From Notolepis coatsorum (taxonomy: Eukaryota > Chordata > Actinopteri > Aulopiformes > Paralepididae): a stretch of 64,000 nucleotides of DNA. Positions 31,431 through 41,238 of the stretch are shown here, piece by piece. The notes beneath the pieces are model-generated. The model was not told the origin of the DNA. It saw nothing but the letters and a program-made list of their open reading frames with translations, and ran no database searches. The stretch's first letter is position 1. Every line of letters starts with the position of its first letter. Position numbers and translations under genes: made by a program. The DNA lies in the NCBI GenBank assembly GCA_963971535.1, contig OZ020592.1:56424836-56488835 (forward strand), in the 5' to 3' direction.

Positions 31431-31775
31431 GCATTTACATCTGTAAAATGTTTTATTAATGTACACTGTCCCCCTTGAACAAATAAAGTAAACCTAACCT
31501 AACCTAAAAGCCCCACTTGGTGTCACACTTTGTTTATATACCATATAGACCATCTTGCCATCAAACTGCGGCAAATAATTAGCTTCTTCTACAGGAACAG
31601 AACCAGCTTCCCAATGATTAGCAGAAAGAAGGTAGTTGAAGCAGTTTTTCTATCCATCTTAGATTATGGAGATGTGATTTATAGACATGCTGTAGCTTCC
31701 ACTCTTAAGCCCTTGGATACTGTATATCACTCAGCTCTCAGATTTATTTACCTCTCTGGCAGAGAGACATGACTT
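31431..31775 (+). mobile_element. LINE fragments: (AACCT)n tail and RT piece
   Basis: 31431-31507 ends GAACAAATAAAGTAAACC with AACCTAACCTAACCTA, the tail of one LINE. 31530-31772 carries IISFFYRNRTSFPMISRKKV, VEAVFLSILDYGDVIYRHA and SALRFIYLSGRE, a C-terminal reverse transcriptase segment of another copy or the same family. It ends within 60 bases of a skap1 exon. Confidence 0.7.
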
Positions 31776-31829
31776 GCACTTAAACTAATTATACTACAGT
31801 CTTGCCGATTCTGTTGTTGATATCCTCAC

Positions 31830-31954
31830 CTGGTAGGTGCGTCGTCCAGTGGCACTCAGCTCAAAGCACGAATTCCTTTTAGAGTCTTTACGCAGGTTTC
31901 CCATCACTTCAGCACTGTAACCGTTAATATAGAACGAACCTTTCTGCTGTTTGT
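31830..31954 (-). CDS. skap1: skap1 coding exon: PH domain middle
   Basis: Minus strand, acceptor CTATCTCTCTTCAG above 31954, donor GTGAGG at 31829. Two bases complete Asp, then KQQKGSFYINGYSAEVMGNL, RKDSKRNSCFELSATGRRTY and Gln. This matches the PH domain strands of SKAP1 (KGTF-x-I-x-GY, RRDSK-x-x-CFEL). The basic RKDSKR segment is in the loop that contacts phosphoinositides in many PH domains. Phases fit both neighbours. Confidence 0.94.
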
Positions 31955-31974
31955 CTGAAGAGAGATAGAGAGTG

Positions 31975-32126
31975 GTGTTAGTAGTAGTAATCGTTGTAGT
32001 AGTAATACCAGTAGTAGTAGTAGTACCAGTAGTATCAGTAGTACTAGTAGTACCAGTCGTAACAGTATTACCAGTAGTAGTAGCAGTAGTATCAGTAGTA
32101 CTAGTAGTAGTAGTACCAGTCGTAAC

Positions 32127-32212
<86 letters not shown>

Positions 32213-32257
32213 CAGCAGTAGTACCAGTAATAGTAGTAGTAGTACCACCACCAGTAA

Positions 32258-32319
<62 letters not shown>

Positions 32320-32450
32320 CCAGTAATAGTAGTAGTAGTAGTAGTAGTACCACCAGTAATAGTAGTAGTAGTAGTAGTAGTATTATTACCAGTAGTAGTA
32401 GTAGTAGCAGTAGTATCAGTAGTACTAGTAGTAGTAGTACCAGTCGTAAC

Positions 32451-32505
<55 letters not shown>

Positions 32506-32624
32506 CCACCAGTAATAGTAGTAGTAGAAGTAGTAGTACCAGTAACAGAAGATGTACCAGTAGTAGTAGTACCACCAGTAATAGTAGTAGTAGAAGTAGT
32601 AGTACCAGTAACATAAGATGTACC

Positions 32625-32675
<51 letters not shown>
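31975..32675. repeat. (AGT)n trinucleotide array, 0.7 kb, with higher-order variants
   Basis: GTA/TAG triplet array with interspersed ACCAGT and ACCACCAGTAAT words. It gives spurious poly-Val and poly-Leu frames on both strands. In skap1 sense it starts about 20 bases upstream of the acceptor at 31955. Confidence 0.97.
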
Positions 32676-32676
<1 letters not shown>

Positions 32677-32945
32677 AACAGTAGTTTAGACTATGTGGTT
32701 TAAACAGTAGTTTAGACTATGTGGTTTAAACAGTAGTTTAGACTGTCTGGTTTAAACAGTAGTTTAAACTATGTGGTTTAAACAGTAGTTTAAACTATGT
32801 GGTTTAAACAGTAGTTTAGAGACTATGTGGTTTAAACAGTAGTTTAGAGACTATGTGGTTTAAACAGTAGTTTAGACTATGTGGTTTAAACAGTCGTTTA
32901 GACTGTGTGGTTTAAACAGTAGTTTAGACTCTGTGGTTTAAACAG
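32676..32945 (+). repeat. 26-base minisatellite, about 10 copies
   Basis: Unit CAGTAGTTTAGACTATGTGG plus TTTAAA, with GAGACTAT and GACTGTCT variants. It directly follows the AGT array and ends 56 bases before a skap1 donor. Confidence 0.95.
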
Positions 32946-33000
32946 TAGTTAAGTTAAATGTGTTTTTATAATACTGTAAGTGTTAGCATTTCAAACATAC

Positions 33001-33084
33001 CTTTCTCACTCCCAAAGTAGTAGAATATGGTATTGTTGAGGACACACCATCTCTTTTGCCACTCTAAGCTGAAGAAGCTGTGGT
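33001..33084 (-). CDS. skap1: skap1 coding exon: PH domain first strands
   Basis: Minus strand, acceptor TTCTTTCCATTCAG above 33084, donor GTATGT at 33000. Two bases complete Asp, then HSFFSLEWQKRWCVLNNTIF and YYFGSEK plus one base. The W-Q-K-R-W-C-V-L motif is the canonical beta2 strand of PH domains and matches SKAP1 EWQKRWCV. Phase 1 at both ends agrees with neighbouring exons. Confidence 0.94.
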
Positions 33085-33289
33085 CTGAATGGAAAGAACG
33101 TCCATGTCAGCAAACATGTGTGAACGCAGAGCCTTCCAGGCCCAGTCTGTAATCCAAATGTAGACAAATGAGTAGCCCCACCGCCAAGAATAAAAAGTAA
33201 ATAGAAATGGAGAGAGCCATGTTTTAATTATGTAGTTGAGCTCTTGATATAAAGGACTAAGAATAGACAGGTAGAAAGTGAATCTGTTG

Positions 33290-33365
33290 TATTTACTGAA
33301 TTGTGTGGCTTGTCGTACAGAAAGCGTAAGTTGCTTTGGATAAAAACGGCGGCTAAATTACAAAT
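33290..33365 (+). mobile_element. LINE 3'-tail fragment
   Basis: CTTGTCGTACAGAAAGCGTA and GTTGCTTTGGATAAAAACGG, a diverged copy of the tail seen at 2155 and 44.6 kb. No coding part. Confidence 0.6.
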
Positions 33366-33639
33366 ATATTATGTAAAGGCAAGATATTCCTTTCCAATTC
33401 CATATTAGAGAGTTTAAAAATATATACAAAAATCTACAGATCAAACTCTGTGTGTGTATCAATATATAAAAATAAATAGAAAACATTATTATGGACTGTA
33501 TTCCTTGTTATTATGGACATCACTCCAAGTTGGACACTTTTTATGAAATATGGGACCCATATCTATCTCATATTTGACCTGCGCTATCCACCACTCGCCG
33601 GATTTCCCCATTACTCTTAGCCTCCCTAGAGATCACTAA

Positions 33640-33960
33640 TGTCTTGTATGTAGGTGCTCTGTGTCGTTCCAGAATGTATCATAAGGTATTTAAAAGTACA
33701 TACCTGAAAAGCATGTGCATATCGGTGTGTGGAGTGAAGTTGTGGAATAATTTACCCGAATACATCAAACAGAGTAAACATGTGGCACAATTTAAAAAGC
33801 AGCTAAAAAAATACACATTGGAAAAATACAGAAATGAGTATTGAGGATAAACAAAGTTATGTTATATTGTGTATGTAGTGCTGTACTATATTCACTGCTG
33901 TCAAGTAAAAGTATATTCTATATTGTAATACACTAAATTATGTTATATCTAGTCAAATTA
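33640..33960 (+). mobile_element. LINE C-terminal fragment and 3'UTR
   Basis: Plus frame to the stop at 33844 reads KVFKSTYLKSMCISVCGVKL, WNNLPEYIKQSKHVAQFKKQ and LKKYTLEKYRNEY. It resembles the C-terminus of the LINE at 35.8-37.9 kb (SMCIAVCGVSLWNGL), so the two belong to one clade. The 3' boundary is uncertain. Confidence 0.7.
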
Positions 33961-34626
33961 ATGGAAGAACAAATATAAATGTAAGGGGGTAGGGATCAAT
34001 AAGCTTAGCTTCCCTCTACTAATTTTTTGGACATGTCTGCTAAGCAAACACATTGCTCTTGACCTTTTGTTTATAATTCCTTATTTTCTTCTTTTTTTTA
34101 TGTTTTTCTTTTAATGTTTTTTTAATTTGTTGCTATGATTGTTTGGTTCGACGGAACAAGATATCGTGAGTTGTTTGGAGAAATATGGAGAATAACATGT
34201 CCAAAAATAAACTTTTTCATTCATCCATTCATTCATACCTATTCGCACACACATACACACACACATACACACACGTGCACTCACACATATAAAACATGCA
34301 CACATAAAACACACATGCACACTGTACTAAACGCACACACATAAAACACACACAGATATAAAACACACATATACGAAACAAACGTACACACTCCACACAC
34401 ACAGTCTGTATCAGTCCACTGGGTGCTATCATTGGCCAGGAGCCGACTCCCTAATCGCCACTATTGCTATATATACATTGTATAACATATGAAGCCATCT
34501 GAGCCATGTTTTTAATTTTTTTTGTCATGTCTGTTATGTACTTTTATAGTTTATATTATGTCTTTATTATGCTTATTGTCATTATTGTTGTTATTGTTGT
34601 TAGTGCTAGTGTTAGTGTCTTTGTTA
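33961..34626. other. skap1 intron with CA-rich microsatellite
   Basis: CA-rich DNA at 34240-34405 (CATACACACA, AAAACACACA). Otherwise AT-rich without features. Confidence 0.6.
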
Positions 34627-35450
34627 TTAACACATTGGGAAAGAAACAACGGATAACTCCGTGTTTCAATTCCACCCGTTGTGGACAGAGGCACGGATAA
34701 ATCCGTGGCAAGTTGTTATTGCTTTTATTCCATATTAATAACCTATTCAAGGTCGCCGAGCGGCACTGCAGATTTACCCTACTCTTTGAATCCGACAAAG
34801 TGCAATACCGGCCAGATCCTCTTAGGGGCGCTATCGCGATAATGCAGTGTGCCCTGTGGCAGAACGGTGGACTCTTTTTTTTTTGAGTTTCCAGTAGCTG
34901 GATTCTATATGTGTAGCCTGTACCTTGGATTACGTTTTGCATCGCAGATTTCACCATGCAATAAGGGGATTTATCATCAGCCAATGGACATATCGATCTA
35001 CCAGATGGCGATCGATAACGGGGAAATGCTCGGGGGGGTCCCACCGGACCACGGTAAGATCTTTTTCACGTAAAGTACATCCCGATCGGGCCTTGTTTTG
35101 ATAGCCATCCAGGTGTTCGGCCTATGAGGCTAATGAGGCTAACGCGGTTATTGGTAATCAATAATCAGAAAGGACATCCCCCGCCCCCCCCCCCCCCTTT
35201 CATGCATACATGCATGAGGATCGTGCCGATCATATGCAGTTTGAGTTTTAACTGCAGCGTACCTATAACCAAAATGCCATTGGATTTAACGTTATTAGCT
35301 ATTAGCCCTGTATCTCGGCTTCCAGGAAATAATTATACTAGACCAAATCCGGTATAACGCTTATATTCACGGCGCTATAAAATGAGAACGTATTGATGAA
35401 AAAATATTCTTTAAGCCATTTTGAAGGGACGGTTTATGGTCTCAATTCAC
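34627..35450 (+). mobile_element. piggyBac-like MITE, copy 3 (right end not seen)
   Basis: Starts TTAACACATTGGGAAAGAAA at a TTAA. It shares order and motifs with copy 4 (a C-run before TTTCATGCAT, CATATGCA, then a tract near AATTAT...CTTATATTC). The terminal repeat and TTAA at the right were not found. Confidence 0.5.
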
Positions 35451-35529
35451 AATGAGAATTTTTTTATTTTGATTTAGATTTGTCTCGAACATAGAAACAT
35501 AAAACAAGTTTAAAAAACAAAAGGGTAGG

Positions 35530-35735
35530 GGAGCTCCAGTAGCTCACCGCATATCTCTGCGCTATTTCTGCGTCGGGGAAAACCGTGCTGCGTCACGGAT
35601 CTGGGGGACTCAAGTTCGATTCCCGGACCCGCCGTCATTTCCCAGAATGTCTTCCCCTGATCTATATCCCGTTTCACCCTATATCTGTCGGTCATGCTTG
35701 ACCAGAAAAGCGATAAACGCTAAAAAAGAAAGTTT
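35530..35735 (+). mobile_element. tRNA-derived SINE, copy 2
   Basis: GGGGAGCTCCAGTAGCTCAC (box A region), CAAGTTCGATTCCCGGACC (box B) and the tail GGTCATGCTTGACCAGAAAA with GCGATAAACGC and A-rich end. Same family as 5145-5352. Confidence 0.8.
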
Positions 35736-35799
35736 AAAAAAAAAAAGAAAAAAAAGTAAATAGTCAAAGACTATTTCCATACAATAAGTGTTCGAGAAG

Positions 35800-37863
35800 G
35801 AACAGGGGGAAGTAAAACAACTTATCAAGCCCTGCCCCTTCCTTACAATATTTGACATTATAATTGAATACAAATAAAAATAATATAACAAATAAAAAAG
35901 AAGAAAAGTACAGTTTTTTTTATATATCCAAATATCCAAATGAGAAAAAATAATAGGCAGTCACATTACTGCTCAAGCTCCTCTCTCTTATATGTGTCCA
36001 TAAGTGCTTGTTTATAGCTACCTTTAAATTTATTGATATTTTTGCTTAATTTTATATTCGCATCCAGACCATTCCAGAGTGATACCCCACAAACTGCAAT
36101 GCACATACTTTTAAGAGTTGTAAGAGTTTTAAGAGTAGGTTGCTTTAAAGCTAATGTCCCTCTAAAATTATAAACACTCTCTCTAGCCGTGATTTTTTTT
36201 TGAATGTTGCTTGGTAATTAGTTTTTTATTGCCAGAAACATAATTTGTGCAGATTTGAAATTGATTAACCCATGCATTTTAATGTTTGACTCCTTACAAA
36301 CAGACTATTTGTGTGATCTAAATATCTACCATGATGTACTATCCGTATGGCTCTTTTTTGCAGTGTGCATATCTTTTTTTAAGTTGCTTTTATAAGTATT
36401 TCCCCAGATTTCAACACAATATGATAGATATGGTACAATGAGTGTGCAATATAATGTATATAGAGTTTTCTGATTCAGGATATATCTAGTCTTGCCCAGT
36501 ATACCAATACTTCTCGCTAACTTTGAACACAAATATTTTATATGGGGTTTCCAGCAGAGTTTGTGGTCTATTAAGACCCCTAGAAACTTGTTTGTATATA
36601 CTCTCTCAATTTTTACATTATCAATTTTCAGTTGAGGATCAGTGATTATTTTACAATTTCCAAATATCATGAAGTTGGTTTTTTTCAAATTTAGTGATAA
36701 CTTATTTGTGTTGAACCAACCTTTTAATTTGTCCATTTCTATGTTTGCCACTTCTAAAAGCTGCTGAAGGTCATCCCCCAAACATAAAATGTTTGTGTCA
36801 TCCGCAAAGATAACAAGTTTCAGTATGTCAGATACTTTACATATATCATTTATGTATAAAATGAACAATTTGGGTCCCAATACTGACCCCTGTGGAACAC
36901 CACAGGTAATGTTTAAGCATTGTGACTTGTGCTGACCCATCAGAACAAATTGCTGCATGTTACTAATATAGCTTTTCAGCCAGTCTAGAGCAACCCCTCC
37001 AACACCAAACCTGTCCATCTTTTTCAGTAAAATCTCATGATCTATTCTATTGTATCAAAAGCTTTTTTTTAGGTCAATGAATATTCCTAATACATATTTC
37101 TTTCTCTCAATACCGTAAATTATTTCCTCTACAAGCTCCATTAATGCCATGGAGGTAGATCTAGCTGTTCTAAAACCATACTGGCTGTCCATTAGGAGAT
37201 TATGTTTTTCAATGAAAGTGTCTAATATTGCAACATATAGTTTTTCGAGTATCTTTGAGAACTGTGATAGCAGGGATACCGGTCTATAATTGGTAAACAA
37301 ATGCTTGTCTCCAGCTTTAAATAATGGTATAACCTTTGCAATTTTCATTTTTTGAGGGAATGCTCCCATTTTGAACGACAAATTGAATATATGAGATAGT
37401 GGCTCCACAACTCCTTGGATAATATTTTTCACCAGAGACATATCAATGTCATCCCCATCTGTGGAGGTTTTATTCATGCATTTGTTTACCATCTCAATAA
37501 TGTCCTCTTTCTCCACAGATCCCAGAGATATTGAAGCAGGGTTTCTTTCTCCACAATCTTCCACCGCAAAACTCTTCCCAGTTTTGACTATTTCATTGGC
37601 TAGTTTTGGTCCCACATCAACAAAAAAGTTGTTGAACCCATCCACTACTTCATTTATAACAGTAATCTTTCTGTCCTTTTCTGTAAATAGTCAGGGTAAG
37701 CTAGGTTGGTTGGTTTATTTCTAATAATACTATTTAATATGTCCCATATTCCTTTAACATTATTTTTTATTTGTATCCAATAATTTGGTATAATAATCCT
37801 TCTTGCAGAATGGACAGATAGCAATACTATAAAGTATAGATTTAGCTCTACAAACAGCCCCAC
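35800..37863 (-). mobile_element. LINE with frameshifted reverse transcriptase
   Basis: Minus-strand non-LTR element. Frames at 37863-37654, 37645-37055 and 37018-36326 carry FTNYRPVSLLSQFSKILEKL, DSQYGFRTARSTSMALMELV, LGIFIDLKKSF, CGVPQGSVLGPKLFILYIND and FADDTNILCL. A further frame to the TAA at 35966-35968 reads VSLWNGLDANIKLSKNINKF and KREELEQ. Frames break near 37650, 37040 and 36330, so it is inactive. The 5' end is truncated near 37863. Confidence 0.85.
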
Positions 37864-38122
37864 GTCTGTTTACATTTCCCGGTCCTCTTGAGATTAATTA
37901 GACTCATTCCAGTGGCCGCGATTGTGTTAAGTCTACTGTATTGTGATGTCTTGTTCTATGTATGTTTTGAAAAAATAAAATAAAAACATTTATATAAAAG
38001 AATTAAATTTAAAAAAAAAACTCCGGATTGGGCCTTTAAAGACAACATTACATTTATGTTACAAATGTACAACCCCATATGTGCCATACATAATACTGGT
38101 CGATATATCGACAAAGCGATAC

Positions 38123-38203
38123 CTCGCCGTTTCTTTTCCAAGTAGCCCTGCTTCAGGATGTTCCCCAGGTCCTGAGCCGCCACTGGGGCGATTTCTTCAA
38201 AGA
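38123..38203 (-). CDS. skap1: skap1 coding exon: start of PH domain
   Basis: Minus strand, acceptor TTTTCCTCCTTCAG above 38203, donor GTATCG at 38122. Two bases complete Phe, then FEEIAPVAAQDLGNILKQGY, LEKKRR plus one base. It corresponds to SKAP1 GAQELDNVIKQGYLEKK, where KQGYLEKK is the first PH strand. It joins the next exon (DHSFF) in phase 1. The donor is GTATCG, weaker than the others. Confidence 0.92.
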
Positions 38204-39595
38204 CTGAAGGAGGAAAAAACACCAGAACACATTCTCGTCCGTCATTACCTTCACACTGTGGACTCCTCATTAAAGCATGCTTGATAAATACTTAATCTCT
38301 GAATATAAACAGGTCCCACTGCAACACACACAGACAAAATACACACGCAGCCTTCTAGTCAGTGGATCAGATACATTTCCTTTAGAAAACGGGGATCAAT
38401 ACATTTGCAGTGTTGCTGAGCGCTGCACTCCATACATCTGCTCACACTGCACTTTTAATAGGAGTGAGCTGTCCGTGGGGATTTGAACCACCCTCTCAAA
38501 GTCTGCACAACCTTTTTAATTACTACACTACAGCCGTACAGCGAAAACAAGTGGAGTGGGTAAGTGTAACCAGTAACCTTCTTACTGTTCCGTTAGGGGC
38601 ATCTCTGCTTCATTTGACAGCAGAGTGGTAGAGACAGGAAAGGAGACAAGGCATATATGACACGGGTCAGAAGAACATCACAAGTACACGGTACAGTATA
38701 TATACCTTTCCCCAGTACCAGGGATACAGCGATACTGGTATCGGGCCGGACCGATACCAACACTGACAACAGGGGTGTTAGTATCAGTGAAGAGTCATTA
38801 TGTAACATGTTAGAAACCAAAGCAAAAGAACTTTTGACAAATAAAAAGAATTTGCTCTAAATGGTGAAAATGCATTATATCTAGCGTAGATCATTTTTGC
38901 CCGGTGACCCCCAGACTAATAGTTAAGCCTATACTGTTCATTTAAAGGTTTAGGATTGGATGGAGCCGCGAGTGAATGAGTGGTACAGTATGTGCGGCTC
39001 TCTGTTCCATGCAACACGTCTCACACAACCCCTACCATTACACTTGAGATCAGCCTCTCAGGCCACCTTTTCCAAACCTTGGCCATTAGGCGGAGGGATT
39101 GCAAAACTGACCCCGGGTCAGCATCAAGGGGCATCTTCCGCCTTTACACCTCATCCAGGAGTACCTGGATTTTGCACATGTCAAAAACAAAGCTCGACTT
39201 CCTTCCCCGCCCATCAGTCATCGGGGCTTTGGCCCAGAGAGTTCTATTTATATATCACTTTGGCCATGCGAGGAGAAAAACAGAGGGGGAAGAGGTTGCC
39301 CCCTTTTAGTTTTAGGGCACAGGAACCATTTAAAGCCCATTTACACTGGTTTGTACGAGCCTCCACTCAGACCACTGGTGACTCTGGGCAGGGGGGGGGG
39401 CCTGGAATCCATCCCCTTTGAAAACAGGCCTGCTGACCAAATAATGTCATACCACGACAGGACAGGGGCCTCTTGTTTAAACAGAGAATCACCCAATTTA
39501 GACAAATATGAGACTCTTTCTTGTTCATAAAAGATAGTGAAATGTGAAAACGCTCCCTGGCTAAACACTTGATCAATTCATGGTAACATTGTCTA
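38204..39595. other. skap1 19-kb intron, left part
   Basis: No exon. Contains the motif GTCAGCATCAAGGGGCATC with CTTCCGCCTTTACAC at 39117-39151, also at 30055. A G-run is at 39390-39400. The downstream sequence CTCATCCAGGAGTACCTGGA looks like part of an unidentified dispersed repeat. Confidence 0.5.
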
Positions 39596-40388
39596 TTAAC
39601 ACATTAATGTTATTGGCCGCCATGCGTTGAGTGCCAACAACGAGTTTGATCGTTATTTCTTTTATTCGCTATTGGCATTCATAATTCATCCAGGAAGCCT
39701 CCGGGAGCCAGCTGGACCCTGTCTGATATTGCAACGCCTCAATCCGCCACCTGGTGGATTTCTGGCGAGTTACACGCCACTCTAAACCGGAAGGTGCGCT
39801 CGGTGCATCGGGGAAAAAGCTCCGCCAGAGATATGTTGTTACGTGGATCAATATACACACCTCGAGTGCATTGGATCGCTTTCGAGATGCAAGAATCAAT
39901 ATGCTTTCGGCGTTTATTGCGTCATACAAACGGAAAATGGATCTAGCAGATCGACGTCAAATAATTGGAATCATAAACAACCCCCCCCCCCCCCCCCCCC
40001 CTTTCCTTTATGCATGATGGAGCATAATGTATAGCGATCATATGCATTTGAAATTCTTAATATAGCGTGTATAGGGACGAAACGCCAATCGATAATGTAT
40101 AATACGCGTCAGGGCCTATAACGCGCATTCTAGGAATTACTGTTATACAGTCTAAAAACATACTTATATTCTCGACGGTACTAACACGACAATGTATGAA
40201 TGGAAAAATATAACGTTCCCACATCCGGAACGATAGATACCCGATGTTGAATGGGCCATAGTAATGTCGATATAGCTATAATATTTTAAAAGTTATAGCC
40301 CTGCAAAGAAGGTGAGCCACTCCATAGGGTTACAGCACTGGCAGAGAGTGGTAAAAATGGGCATACTGCATGGCACCCAATGTGTTAA
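39596..40388 (+). mobile_element. piggyBac-like MITE, copy 4 (793 bases)
   Basis: TTAA at 39596-39599 and 40385-40388. The right end reads, in complement, TTAACACATTGGGTGCCA. The left end has TTAACACATTAATG followed by GCGTTGAGTGCCAACAACGA. A long C-run (39981-40001) is in the same place as in copy 3. No transposase. Confidence 0.75.
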
Positions 40389-41020
40389 CACCTTATTGTT
40401 TTCATGGTCAGAATTGCTTTAGTTAACCTGATCTCGAGTGGGAAACGAAACTCGATGTGAACTTCCTTGTCGTTGCTTCCACAACTTAGCATCGCAGAGA
40501 GAGAGAGAGAGAGAGCGAGACATGTATTCCGTCGACACACCCATCCAGTTACGTGATCTGATAACCCTCGCTGTGCTTCAGCCGAGCCGGGGGCCTGACT
40601 GATGAGCGGGTCATTCCCGAGCGCAGCCCCCAGACACCTCGCGGCACTAACGCACTCACATATCATCACCCCGCCTTTGTGGATGGACTGACTGCTGACA
40701 CTATAAATAGGAAGGTGCTAAGGACTGTTTTGTCAAAGAGGACCTGATTCACTACATCATAACAAACAGCGGTCATTAGGTTCCCTCACCTCATCCATCC
40801 AGCCGCGGTCTGTTCATTTTTCTAAACCCTGCTTCCCTGTTGCAGCCCGTCGTTTGATCCCCCCTCATCCGTCTGCCCCCCCTCCCCCCTCTTCATTTAT
40901 CTAAGAGGTCGAGCCCAGTTAATAGTTGAGCAGTTACAAAACCAACACCGGGGTCGCCGTGATCCACTCGAGTCAATAAACATCTAATTTTCATGTTTTG
41001 TTTTTTTAAACCTTGGAACG
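40389..41020. other. skap1 intron, nothing assigned
   Basis: Contains a short GA run at 40497-40516. No gene seen. Confidence 0.5.
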
Positions 41021-41229
41021 AGGGCGCCCCAGTGGCGAACCACATAGCGCGCTCAGCCGCGACACGGCCGACCCGGCCGACCCGGGTTCAATTCCCGAAC
41101 CCGTCGTTATTTGCCGAATGTCTTCCCCCCACTCTGTCTCCCATTCCTCCTCTGTCTCTCACTACTGGACTGCCCAGTAGAAATAAAGCGATAAAACGCC
41201 AAAAAATTTATCTTTAAAAAAAAAAAAAA
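41021..41229 (+). mobile_element. tRNA-derived SINE, copy 3, with 9-base TSD
   Basis: Begins AGGGCGCCCCAGTGGCGAAC, with CGGGTTCAATTCCCGAACC (box B) and a tail with AAAGCGATAAAACGCC and poly(A). Flanked by CTTGGAACG at 41012-41020 and 41230-41238. Confidence 0.82.
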
Positions 41230-41238
41230 CTTGGAACG

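Noticed and set aside
31904-32616. Poly-Val and poly-Leu open frames of over 200 codons
   Set aside because: Pure consequence of the AGT triplet array on both strands; no coding signal.
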